Source: an archaeon
Lineage (GTDB): Archaea > Asgardarchaeota > Hermodarchaeia > Hermodarchaeales > Hermodarchaeaceae
DNA length: 6,842 nucleotides
NCBI GenBank assembly: GCA_016550485.1
Contig: JABXGV010000087.1
Location: forward strand, 1-6,842
Direction: 5' to 3'
Notes under the pieces: model-generated
Told to the model about the DNA's origin: nothing
Database searches by the model: none
Seen by the model: only the letters and a program-made list of their open reading frames with translations
Position numbers and translations under genes: made by a program
Shown here: positions 1-5,993 of the stretch, piece after piece
Layout: each line of letters begins with the position of its first letter
Numbering within the stretch: the stretch's first letter is position 1

Positions 1-2
1 AT

Positions 3-2762
3 TTGAGCCTGGCGAATTACACCCACAACCACCTCTACAACCCCGACCTGGAAAGCTGGTCTAGCCCACAAAACGCCTATGATTGGAGTGAATATCCTTC
101 CAACGATCAGTACACCTGGACAGCCCAGTCACCCTGGCCAGTCTATGAAGGCTCCTATTCCTTGGGGCTCCAGTGCCGTAGCCCCACAGGCCAATCAGAC
201 TCTACTACCAATCTTGACCTGTGGGACATAAACGCAGATATGCGTAAAACGAACCTGACCTTCTCCTGGTACCTTGACCAGAACCTGCACCCCGATGAGG
301 ACTACTTCATGGTCGACATAGTGCTCAGGAACACGACTAGCAGCAGTTGGTACTACATATACTATGTGCTGAATGGGACAGCCAGCTGGCACAGTAACAG
401 TACTAATAACATCTTCTTCTTGGTGGATGAGCCGAGCCACCAGTGGAACCGGTTCAGCCACAACCTCACCGCTGAAGTCCTGGCCGTGCCCGGGTACAAC
501 TTCCCCGACGCTATTGGTCCCGACTTGGTGGTCTACGAGATTTGGATTGAAGCCTACGCGTATTCAGATACGACACAGTATCTCCGAGGCTTCCTCGACG
601 ATTTTACCCTAGAGAATGACACAACCACCTTCATTGGTGGCGCCACCAGCAACGGCAACTTCGAAACTGGGAGCCTCGACCCCTGGTACGCCTATAGCAA
701 CGAAGATCCTGGGTACATCTCACAGTCTGCGACAGCCCACTCGGGCGCTTGGAGTGTGAATTCCACCTCCCTCGCCTTTGGCAACTACTCTCACACAGAA
801 CTTGAACAGTATGTCGATATCAGGGCGACCAGCCTGAACCAGGCCAATCTAAGCTTCTGGTGGCATCTAGACCTCGAAGCCCCCGATTACGACACCCGCT
901 CGTGGGTTTACCTGTCGCTGTATGATAATTACAATATCTACCGTACTGTGAATTACTGGTTGGGATATGGCGGCTTCGGAAGTCCTTATACTAATAGCTC
1001 TAATGCGGTCTACTTCCATGCGCCGAACTTCAATACCACGAATAGCTGGACGCACTTCTCCCGGAACCTCTGGGCTGACGCGAAAACCCACTTTACCGCC
1101 GTAACCGAGCTCTACATCCGTTATATAGAATTTCACACCCAGTCACGCAGCGCCGGGTCTCGTGTGGTCACCCTAATCGACGATGTACACGTCACCGGTC
1201 ACTCTCTCAACGGAGGCAGCTTTGAAGACCAACCCGCAGGGGGATACCCGGTGCGGGGCTTCACCCAATACACCAGCTCCCGGTTCACCGTAACCGACAC
1301 CATGGCCTATTCGGGCAGCAAAGCGGCTAACCTCACACTTAGCGGAGCAGGACTTTCCGAAAGCCGGCTTCAGTATGTTCGGAATCGTCCGTTCAATGGG
1401 ACCCGCGAAACATACCTAGATCTAATGTGGAACCACCAGGACACTACTGCAGGGAACAGTGCGAACATCAGGGTGTGGCTCGCTAACTCGTCTGATTCCT
1501 TCGACCTTCATTACTATCTCTGCGGGATGCCCGGTGTCACCAACAGCTCAAATGATGGCTACTTCAACGTCACCGGCGCAGACACCGTCGGTAGCTGGGT
1601 ATCGATGCACCGGGACTTGGTCCACGACTTTGAAGCAATTCCAGGGTTCGGGACCCCCGCATCCACCTTGCATGTGCACGAAGTACGGTTCTCCTCGGAG
1701 AGTGCTGGTGGCGGGCGGCTGGAGCTGCTGCTCGACGACTTCTGGCTCTACGACGACCCCGCCCCCGAGATCTCCAACATCGACCAGACACCCCTCAACC
1801 CGGAGTACGACGACCCGACGAATATCTCCTGTGACGCTGAGGACCAGGACCTCGACACGGTGATGCTCCACTACCGCACCAACGGCGGCGGCTGGCAGCA
1901 CCTCCAGATGCCTGAAACCTTCTCCTACGACCAGGATATCCCCGGACAACCTTACGACACCCTCGTCGAGTACTACATCACCGCCAACGACACCTGGGGC
2001 ATGACTACCACCGACGACAACGGCGGCAGCTACTACAGCTACACCGTGACCGACACCGTCGACCCCGACATCACTAACATCGCCCACAACCCCACCAGCC
2101 CCCAGTACGCCGAAATCGTGACCGTCAGCTGTGATGCTTACGATGCAGGCAGTGACATCAGCTCAGTCCAGCTCTCCTACCGAGTCGATACCGGTACATG
2201 GTCCCCCCTGCCGATGAGCGAAGGTCCCATTGGCACTTATTCTGGGCAAATCCCTGCTCAGGCATGGAGTGCCGTCGTGGAGTACTACATCACCGCTACT
2301 GATGGCGCCGGGAATCCCACGGTGGACGACAACACGGGCAGCTACTACAGCTACACCGTCGGCGATGACACCGACCCTACAGTCATCATCACCGCCCCCT
2401 CTTATGGCGATACTGTTAGCGGTACTGTGGTGCCCAACTTTCTCGCCGCTGATGCTGGGAGCGGTCTCGCCTTCGTCGCCTTGTACGTCAACAACACGCT
2501 CGTGCAAAACGCCACCAGCATGCCCTACGCCCTCTCCTGGGACACCACGACATATGCGGATGGCCCCTATATTATCCGCATCACCGCACAGGACCTAGTA
2601 GGCAACACCGCTAGTGACACCGTCATCGTAACTGTCAGTAACTACACCCCACTACCGCCCTTCTCCCCGCTTCTTCTCGGAGGCATCATAGTCGCCGTTG
2701 TCATCATCGTCATTGTCGTCATCGTCGCGCTCTGGTTCTTCCGCTTCCGGAAACCCAAGTAG
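3..2762 (+). CDS. Large multi-domain cell-surface protein, C-terminally membrane-anchored (5'-truncated)
   Basis: The 919 visible residues lie outside the cell apart from a C-terminal anchor. Three related modules of about 190 residues come first (about 13-206, 216-400, 403-585). Each opens with an N/G-rich turn and an acidic-aromatic motif (NPDLESW; GNFE; GSFE), carries an NSTNN or TNSSN loop followed by W-x-x-(F/H)-x-(H/R)-(N/D)-L, and ends in LDDF or IDDV, which suggests jelly-roll (carbohydrate-binding or MAM-like) folds. Two Ig/FN3-like domains follow (about 588-685 and 687-787), then a bacterial-type Ig-like domain (about 791-879). One hydrophobic helix (about 889-912) and the tail FRFRKPK end the protein. 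N-x-S/T sequons are abundant, consistent with archaeal N-glycosylation. The first visible codon is TTG two bases from the window edge and no signal peptide is seen, so the true start lies upstream. Adhesin, S-layer-associated or glycan-binding roles are all possible; the ligand is unknown. Confidence 0.85.
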   Translation: MSLANYTHNHLYNPDLESWSSPQNAYDWSEYPSNDQYTWTAQSPWPVYEGSYSLGLQCRSPTGQSDSTTNLDLWDINADMRKTNLTFSWYLDQNLHPDEDYFMVDIVLRNTTSSSWYYIYYVLNGTASWHSNSTNNIFFLVDEPSHQWNRFSHNLTAEVLAVPGYNFPDAIGPDLVVYEIWIEAYAYSDTTQYLRGFLDDFTLENDTTTFIGGATSNGNFETGSLDPWYAYSNEDPGYISQSATAHSGAWSVNSTSLAFGNYSHTELEQYVDIRATSLNQANLSFWWHLDLEAPDYDTRSWVYLSLYDNYNIYRTVNYWLGYGGFGSPYTNSSNAVYFHAPNFNTTNSWTHFSRNLWADAKTHFTAVTELYIRYIEFHTQSRSAGSRVVTLIDDVHVTGHSLNGGSFEDQPAGGYPVRGFTQYTSSRFTVTDTMAYSGSKAANLTLSGAGLSESRLQYVRNRPFNGTRETYLDLMWNHQDTTAGNSANIRVWLANSSDSFDLHYYLCGMPGVTNSSNDGYFNVTGADTVGSWVSMHRDLVHDFEAIPGFGTPASTLHVHEVRFSSESAGGGRLELLLDDFWLYDDPAPEISNIDQTPLNPEYDDPTNISCDAEDQDLDTVMLHYRTNGGGWQHLQMPETFSYDQDIPGQPYDTLVEYYITANDTWGMTTTDDNGGSYYSYTVTDTVDPDITNIAHNPTSPQYAEIVTVSCDAYDAGSDISSVQLSYRVDTGTWSPLPMSEGPIGTYSGQIPAQAWSAVVEYYITATDGAGNPTVDDNTGSYYSYTVGDDTDPTVIITAPSYGDTVSGTVVPNFLAADAGSGLAFVALYVNNTLVQNATSMPYALSWDTTTYADGPYIIRITAQDLVGNTASDTVIVTVSNYTPLPPFSPLLLGGIIVAVVIIVIVVIVALWFFRFRKPK
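2025..2359 (+). repeat. Tandem Ig-like domain repeat, 312-base period
   Basis: A 23-base stretch at 2025-2047 recurs identically at 2337-2359, 312 bases (104 codons) later. It encodes the closing GSYYSYTV of the two consecutive Ig/FN3-like domains. Nearby sequence encoding VEYYITA also recurs at about the same spacing (around 1969 and 2277). Near-identical DNA together with protein similarity points to an in-frame tandem domain duplication within the surface-protein gene, with later divergence in the domain cores. Confidence 0.75.
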
Positions 2763-2786
2763 AAACACGCACGTACAACACTCCTC

Positions 2787-2819
2787 GCCCAGCAAGCTTG
2801 CTGGGCACCTCCCTTTTTT
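2787..2819 (+). terminator. Perfect dyad plus T-run, likely transcription terminator
   Basis: GCCCAGCAAGCTTGCTGGGC at 2787-2806 is a perfect 20-base palindrome. It starts 24 bases after the stop of the surface-protein gene, and six T follow at 2814-2819 after a short C-rich spacer. This resembles an intrinsic terminator; archaeal polymerases terminate mainly on T-runs, so the T6 may be the active part. Because the dyad sits only 41 bases ahead of the next gene's start, it could instead or also be an operator for a dimeric regulator. Confidence 0.6.
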
Positions 2820-2838
2820 AGCATCGACGTTCTATTAT

Positions 2839-2843
2839 GAGGT
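2839..2843 (+). promoter_or_regulatory. Ribosome binding site choosing the TTG start of the ADP-ribosylglycohydrolase
   Basis: GAGGT lies 4 bases before TTG at 2848. No ATG, GTG or TTG codon occurs in this frame between the preceding gene's stop and that TTG. An ATG at 2838 is out of frame and reaches TGA after four codons. Translation from 2848 places RYRGALLGLAVGDALG close to the N-terminus, as is usual for the family. Confidence 0.55.
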
Positions 2844-2847
2844 TGAG

Positions 2848-3771
2848 TTGATTGAACCTATTGAGCGGTATCGAGGTGCCCTGCTGGGGCTGGCAGTGGG
2901 TGATGCCTTAGGAACGACGCTTGAGTTCCGTGTACCCGGCTCTTTTGAGCCCATCAGTGACATGGTGGGTGGGGGCCCCTTCGAGTTGGAGCCGGGGCAG
3001 TGGACCGACGATACCTCGCTGGCCCTCTGCTTGGCAGAAAGCTTGGTTGAGACGCAGGGCTTTGACCCTGTAGACCAGCTGGAACGATACCTCCACTGGT
3101 ATGATACTGGTTACATGAGCAGTACCGGCTACCGCTTTGATGTTGGCAACACGACCCGCCAAGCATTGGAGCACTTCCGGTGTACCCGTGACCCCCAATC
3201 AGGCCCCACGGACCCAAGGCGCGCGGGCAACGGCTCCATTATGCGGTTGGCTCCGGTTCCGATGTTCTACGCCCAGGACCTAGAAGTAGCGATTAAGGTG
3301 TCGGGTGAGAGTTCGCGGACCACCCACGGTACAGCGGCAGCGGTGGATGCGTGCCGCTACTTCGGTGCCCTTCTTACGGGAGCGCTCAACGGAGTATCAA
3401 AGCAGCTGCTCCTCGCTGAACACTATGGTCCTCCTGGCTACTGGGAGGCGAATCCCCTGGTGCCGGAGATCGACGCGATAGCTAGGGGCTCCTTCAAGCA
3501 CAAGCAGCCCCCCGACATCCGGGGCACCGGCTATGTGGTGGACTCCCTGGAGGCAGCTCTCTGGGCCTTCCACCATTCGAACACCTTTCGCGATGGAGCC
3601 CTCCGCGCTGTTAACCTGGGTAGTGACGCTGACACCACAGGCGCGGTCTACGGTCAGCTGGCTGGAGCCTTTTACGGGGAGTCTGCTATCCCGGAAGGGT
3701 GGAGGGCGAAGCTGACCTATCGTGAGTTGATTGAATCCTTAGCAGAACGCTTGTTTACCTTACGCGGTTAG
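2848..3771 (+). CDS. ADP-ribosylglycohydrolase (DraG/ARH family)
   Basis: This 307-residue protein has the usual length and motifs of the all-alpha ADP-ribosylglycohydrolases, which use two divalent metal ions (normally Mg) to hydrolyse the bond between ADP-ribose and a protein side chain or small molecule. Visible landmarks, numbered from TTG at 2848, are RYRGALLGLAVGDALG near the N-terminus, WTDDTS at 52-57 (first metal ligands), NGSIMR at 128-133, the SGESSRTTHG segment at 152-161, and GSDADTTGA at 258-266 (second metal ligands and catalytic region). All key Asp and Thr residues are present, so the enzyme should be active. It has no signal peptide or membrane helix and should be cytoplasmic. 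The frame is open upstream to 2698 inside the surface-protein gene, but that extension is low-complexity and not family-like. The substrate (arginine, serine, nucleic acid or small molecule) cannot be told from sequence, and no partner ADP-ribosyltransferase is visible. Confidence 0.93.
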   Translation: MIEPIERYRGALLGLAVGDALGTTLEFRVPGSFEPISDMVGGGPFELEPGQWTDDTSLALCLAESLVETQGFDPVDQLERYLHWYDTGYMSSTGYRFDVGNTTRQALEHFRCTRDPQSGPTDPRRAGNGSIMRLAPVPMFYAQDLEVAIKVSGESSRTTHGTAAAVDACRYFGALLTGALNGVSKQLLLAEHYGPPGYWEANPLVPEIDAIARGSFKHKQPPDIRGTGYVVDSLEAALWAFHHSNTFRDGALRAVNLGSDADTTGAVYGQLAGAFYGESAIPEGWRAKLTYRELIESLAERLFTLRG

Positions 3772-3772
3772 A

Positions 3773-3791
3773 CTAGCGATACCATCGCTAG
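3773..3791. terminator. Short hairpin at a convergent gene junction
   Basis: CTAGCGAT and ATCGCTAG form a perfect 8-base-pair stem around the three-base loop ACC. It begins one base after the stop of the ADP-ribosylglycohydrolase and lies 42 bases from the end of the opposing membrane-protein gene. There is no long T-run, only ATTCCTTC on the plus side, so it may act as a weak terminator or a 3'-end stabiliser for either transcript. Confidence 0.45.
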
Positions 3792-3832
3792 GATTCCTTC
3801 GATGAAGCTCACGATTCCACTCTGGTTTGGGT

Positions 3833-4237
3833 TCACATATCTTCGGATTGGATGCCAGCGATGAGAACTAGTATGCTAGCTGTGGTACCAATGGTTCCAC
3901 CGACCCAGTCAACCACTCCTCCGAGGAGGAAGCAGAGGATAGCGCAAAGGGTGATGCCGATTGCTCCAAAGGTGATGAGCGTGTTCTTGTGTTCGTCAGG
4001 AAAAGCCTTCCATCGGAAGCAGAAGATGCCAAAGACCAGAGTCCAGTGGAAGAGGAGTAGTCCCGCGAGTACTATTATGCCAACGGCGAGGCTGACAATT
4101 AGGCTTCCATAGGTTGTGGTCAAGCCTACAATCTCGGGGTCTATTAGAATTAACATCAGTGTACCGACTATCTCGATAAAGAATGTGATAATGAACAAGA
4201 TTCCAGCAATCAGGGTGAATGTTTGATTTGTTGCCAA
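3833..4237 (-). CDS. Four-helix membrane protein, RW-x-x-FPDE-x-K family, copy A
   Basis: I do not recognise a named family. The 134-residue product is very hydrophobic, with predicted helices at about 8-32, 45-73, 86-105 and 108-129. Helix 2 ends in LFHWTLVFGIF and runs into a charged loop RWKAFPDEHK at 75-84. The short C-terminus is acidic (QSEDM). The TTG start at 4237 is preceded by a full GGAGGT nine bases upstream. The next gene upstream on the same strand (4429-4806) is a clear paralogue, with the same helix-2/loop/helix-3 pattern and a GG-x-x-DW motif before helix 4. The 191 bases between them and a separate TATA-like box suggest independent transcription. The function is unknown; the even helix number suggests both termini on the same side. 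Confidence 0.85.
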   Translation of the reverse strand: MATNQTFTLIAGILFIITFFIEIVGTLMLILIDPEIVGLTTTYGSLIVSLAVGIIVLAGLLLFHWTLVFGIFCFRWKAFPDEHKNTLITFGAIGITLCAILCFLLGGVVDWVGGTIGTTASILVLIAGIQSEDM

Positions 4238-4246
4238 AAACGGTGT

Positions 4247-4252
4247 ACCTCC
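4247..4252 (-). promoter_or_regulatory. Strong Shine-Dalgarno for membrane protein copy A
   Basis: On the minus strand GGAGGT stands nine bases ahead of TTG at 4237. It is the best match in the window to the archaeal 16S anti-Shine-Dalgarno, and it supports a TTG start where no in-frame ATG is near. Confidence 0.7.
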
Positions 4253-4294
4253 AGTGAATTGAATGGTGCCATTTTCTCTCCAACGAGATAGATT

Positions 4295-4302
4295 GAATTA
4301 AA
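4295..4302 (-). promoter_or_regulatory. Candidate TATA box for membrane protein copy A
   Basis: The minus strand reads CCCTTTAATTC here. A start site about 25-30 bases downstream would give a leader of roughly 35 bases that includes the GGAGGT. A second candidate, GGGTTTAAGG, lies about 20 bases further upstream (around 4313-4322), so the choice is uncertain. Confidence 0.35.
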
Positions 4303-4428
4303 GGGCAATCTTCCTTAAACCCTTTCCCCTCTTGTTCCAACGGACTACTTCCTCACCCTAAGTAAGGCTTTCCTATGGGTTCTACAGTGGTGCTTGTAGG
4401 TGAGTTATGGGTGGAAAACTAGCTGAGA

Positions 4429-4806
4429 CTATATTTCTTTAGATGTGGCGCTGGCAATGATAACGAGGATACTAGCGACAATGCCTAGTATGGTGCCGAG
4501 CCAATCTAGCCATCCACCGATCAGCCCAATACAGCAGCTCATGATGATGCCGGCAATCCCAAAGGCAAGGAGCGCACTCTTGTTTTCGTCGGGGAATTCT
4601 CGCCAGCGCAGACTCAGCAGCCCAAACGCGAGGGCCCAATGATAGAGGAGCAATTGTAGCAAAACTAGAACCACAATGAATAGGTGCAAGTACATCTCAA
4701 AGCCGGGAGGGGAAAGGGGCACGGCTACAATAGGTGTTAAGCTGAGCACGGTGAAGAATTCAATGAGGTAGATGATGCCTCCGGCTGTAGTTAATCCTTT
4801 TGACAT
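4429..4806 (-). CDS. Four-helix membrane protein, RW-x-x-FPDE-x-K family, copy B
   Basis: This 125-residue paralogue of the protein at 3833-4237 has no recognised function. Predicted helices span about 9-30, 38-66, 77-97 and 99-120. The shared core is LYHWALAFGLLSL followed by RWREFPDENK at 67-76, then a glycine-rich helix 3, a GGWLDW motif at 97-102 and a final helix ending in a short polar tail, ATSKEI. Compared with copy A the first extracytoplasmic or loop segment is rich in proline (VPLSPPGF). The start is ATG at 4806, with a weak GGGTTGAT upstream. An in-frame stop at 4831-4833 rules out a longer N-terminus. The gene begins 275 bases from a divergent membrane-protein gene at 5082. Confidence 0.85.
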   Translation of the reverse strand: MSKGLTTAGGIIYLIEFFTVLSLTPIVAVPLSPPGFEMYLHLFIVVLVLLQLLLYHWALAFGLLSLRWREFPDENKSALLAFGIAGIIMSCCIGLIGGWLDWLGTILGIVASILVIIASATSKEI

Positions 4807-4846
4807 GTAATCAACCCTTCCATCGATAGGTCACCTGCAGTTCAAG

Positions 4847-4862
4847 GCTCCTTTCTAGGAGC
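4847..4862 (-). other. Leader hairpin upstream of membrane protein copy B
   Basis: On the minus strand GCTCCT and AGGAGC pair in a perfect 6-base stem around the tetraloop AGAA. The hairpin falls 41 bases before the ATG and about 25 bases after the TATA-like box, so it would sit at or near the 5' end of the transcript. No T-run follows on either strand, which argues against a terminator. A role in mRNA stability or regulation is inferred only. Confidence 0.35.
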
Positions 4863-4884
4863 TTGGTCTGCATCACTGGACTAG

Positions 4885-4892
4885 CTTAAATT
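4885..4892 (-). promoter_or_regulatory. Candidate TATA box for membrane protein copy B
   Basis: The minus strand reads GGAATTTAAGC. The AATTTAAG core lies about 80 bases before the ATG at 4806, implying a leader of about 55 bases that contains the hairpin at 4847-4862. The assignment rests on composition and spacing only. Confidence 0.3.
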
Positions 4893-5049
4893 CCTTTACT
4901 TTTGTAGGAAGATATTAGGTTCACAACTATGCTACCATGATAGTAGGTCCCATCTGGACTGAACGCGATACTTGGGATTCCCGCCGCTTCTCTTTTTCTC
5001 GCAGAGAAATATGAGGGCTGTTGAAAAACGGTATAGCCATCCGCAAAGG

Positions 5050-5055
5050 TTTTTA
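5050..5055 (+). promoter_or_regulatory. Candidate TATA box for the membrane protein at 5082
   Basis: AAAGGTTTTTACC contains a TTTTTA core ending 26 bases before the ATG at 5082. At this distance transcription would start at or just before the start codon. The mRNA would be nearly leaderless, which fits the absence of a convincing Shine-Dalgarno (only GGGG at 5074-5077). Confidence 0.4.
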
Positions 5056-5081
5056 CCTCATTAGCGCCCATTAGGGGTTTC

Positions 5082-5561
5082 ATGTCGCCCCATTCAACGC
5101 ATTTCAAGTTTTACGCCGTTGGGAGAATAACAACCTATTTCATCTTCGCCGTCGGCGTGGTCAACCTTCTTGTGACCTTCGCGGCTTTACCGACCCTCTA
5201 CGCCCCCCTTCCACCCACAACGCATCTTGGCAACCTCCTCGTCCTTGCCGCAACACTAGCCTATGCCGCTATCTCCGCCTCCATCTGGTCCTTCCCGCCA
5301 CCTACCCCTCGCACCTTCACGATGAGGAGGTTACTGCTGCTCTTGATGTTAATCGTCCTCCTAGCGGGTGGCGCCTTGGATGTCATTGGCCTTCTGCCCG
5401 TTGGCTTCACGGGCACGGAGAAAGTCTTCATCATCGCCTTCTTCGCTGCAGCGGGTGTTCTGTTAATCGTGAACCAGATTGCCTGGGCCACCTACCAGGG
5501 CAAAATCATGGAGAGTATTCGCCGCGAAAGGGAACTCGCCAGAGCTGCCCGACAACGATGA
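5082..5561 (+). CDS. Four-helix membrane protein with basic C-terminal tail
   Basis: The 159-residue product has no family I can name. A polar, slightly basic N-terminus (to about residue 15) precedes helices at about 16-37, 48-69, 82-104 and 113-136. Loop 1 is proline-rich (LPTLYAPLPP), and loop 2 is also proline-rich (FPPPTPRTF). After helix 4 comes a charged tail, ESIRRERELARAARQR at 144-159, which could extend as an amphipathic cytoplasmic helix. It lacks the RW-x-x-FPDE-x-K loop of the two minus-strand membrane proteins, so it is probably unrelated to them. Codons are GC-rich in the third position. The ATG start fits the TATA-like box 26 bases upstream. A small two-helix membrane gene follows 84 bases downstream on the same strand. 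Confidence 0.85.
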   Translation: MSPHSTHFKFYAVGRITTYFIFAVGVVNLLVTFAALPTLYAPLPPTTHLGNLLVLAATLAYAAISASIWSFPPPTPRTFTMRRLLLLLMLIVLLAGGALDVIGLLPVGFTGTEKVFIIAFFAAAGVLLIVNQIAWATYQGKIMESIRRERELARAARQR

Positions 5562-5583
5562 CGCTAACACACCGAGGAAACGA

Positions 5584-5600
5584 TTTTAAGGAGAATCTCC
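5584..5600 (+). promoter_or_regulatory. TATA-like box with adjacent small palindrome
   Basis: GAAACGATTTTAAG places a TTTTAA core at 5584-5589, about 57 bases before the TTG at 5646. It is overlapped or immediately followed by GGAGAATCTCC at 5590-5600, an inverted repeat of two five-base arms around one base. That is too tight to fold as RNA but is suitable as a small operator next to the TATA box. The promoter is plausible; the operator is speculative. Confidence 0.35.
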
Positions 5601-5645
5601 TAACACCGTCCCATCCACCAATGACCTCTTGAGGAAGGAATTATC

Positions 5646-5870
5646 TTGGGTGAAAAAACGACGCAATGGGTTATACTGGCTATAGGGATAATCCTCCTGA
5701 TTATTGGACCGTTGGTTTTCCTTTTTACCTTTCCTTTAGTTCTGCATAACGTTATATTTCCTATCACTTACCTGCCTACGCTTCTAAGTTCCCTTGGAAT
5801 CATCCTAACCGTGTTTGGTGTTTTTCTCATCATAGCAGCAGCCTGGGAACTCTATCGAAGAAGGGGCTAG
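5646..5870 (+). CDS. Small two-helix membrane protein
   Basis: This 74-residue protein consists of a short polar N-terminus (GEKTTQW), a first helix at about 8-30, a connecting segment with LHNVIFPITYLP, a second helix at about 45-66, and a basic tail ELYRRRG. Both termini are probably cytoplasmic by the positive-inside rule. The TTG start is supported by AAGGA at 5635-5639, six bases upstream; an ATG at 5621 is out of frame and stops after three codons. Third positions are more AT-rich than in the neighbouring gene at 5082. The family and function are unknown. It may be an independent transcript, given its own TATA-like box and the 84-base gap. Confidence 0.75.
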   Translation: MGEKTTQWVILAIGIILLIIGPLVFLFTFPLVLHNVIFPITYLPTLLSSLGIILTVFGVFLIIAAAWELYRRRG

Positions 5871-5896
5871 CCCTGAAAGAAGGAGTCCACAAGACA

Positions 5897-5954
5897 AGAA
5901 CCTTTGGAGCCGAAACACACCGGATACTTTCACATCCTGGTGTTTCCAAGTTCT
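5897..5954. terminator. Imperfect long hairpin between convergent genes
   Basis: The core arms GAAACAC (5912-5918) and GTGTTTC (5940-5946) pair perfectly. The stem continues inward with a bulge and one mismatch to GGAT/ATCC around an eight-base loop. Outer segments AGAAC and GTTCT (5897-5901, 5950-5954) can extend it. A pyrimidine-rich tract, TTCTCTTCTCCCCTTCCC, follows on the plus strand. Its position between the plus-strand gene ending at 5870 and the minus-strand gene ending at 5994 suggests a bidirectional terminator. Confidence 0.5.
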
Positions 5955-5993
5955 CTTCTCCCCTTCCCGTAGAGTAGGTTTACATTCTATGCT

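Noticed and set aside
1548..2087. Long minus-strand frame opposite the surface-protein gene
   Set aside because: Its valine/glycine-rich translation is the complement of biased GAC/ACC codons in the real gene, and it has no ribosome binding site or recognisable motif.
2690..2735. Apparent GTC/ATC simple repeat as a microsatellite
   Set aside because: It is explained by Val/Ile codons of the C-terminal membrane helix of the surface protein.
2698..2847. N-terminal extension of the ADP-ribosylglycohydrolase into the surface-protein gene
   Set aside because: The extension is serine-rich out-of-frame translation of the membrane-anchor codons and crosses the terminator-like dyad; the family N-terminus fits the TTG at 2848.
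3996..4340. Minus-strand frame of 114 codons overlapping membrane protein copy A
   Set aside because: It overlaps a clearly membrane-coding frame that has a strong GGAGGT, and its own translation is rich in His, Trp and Arg with no domain pattern.
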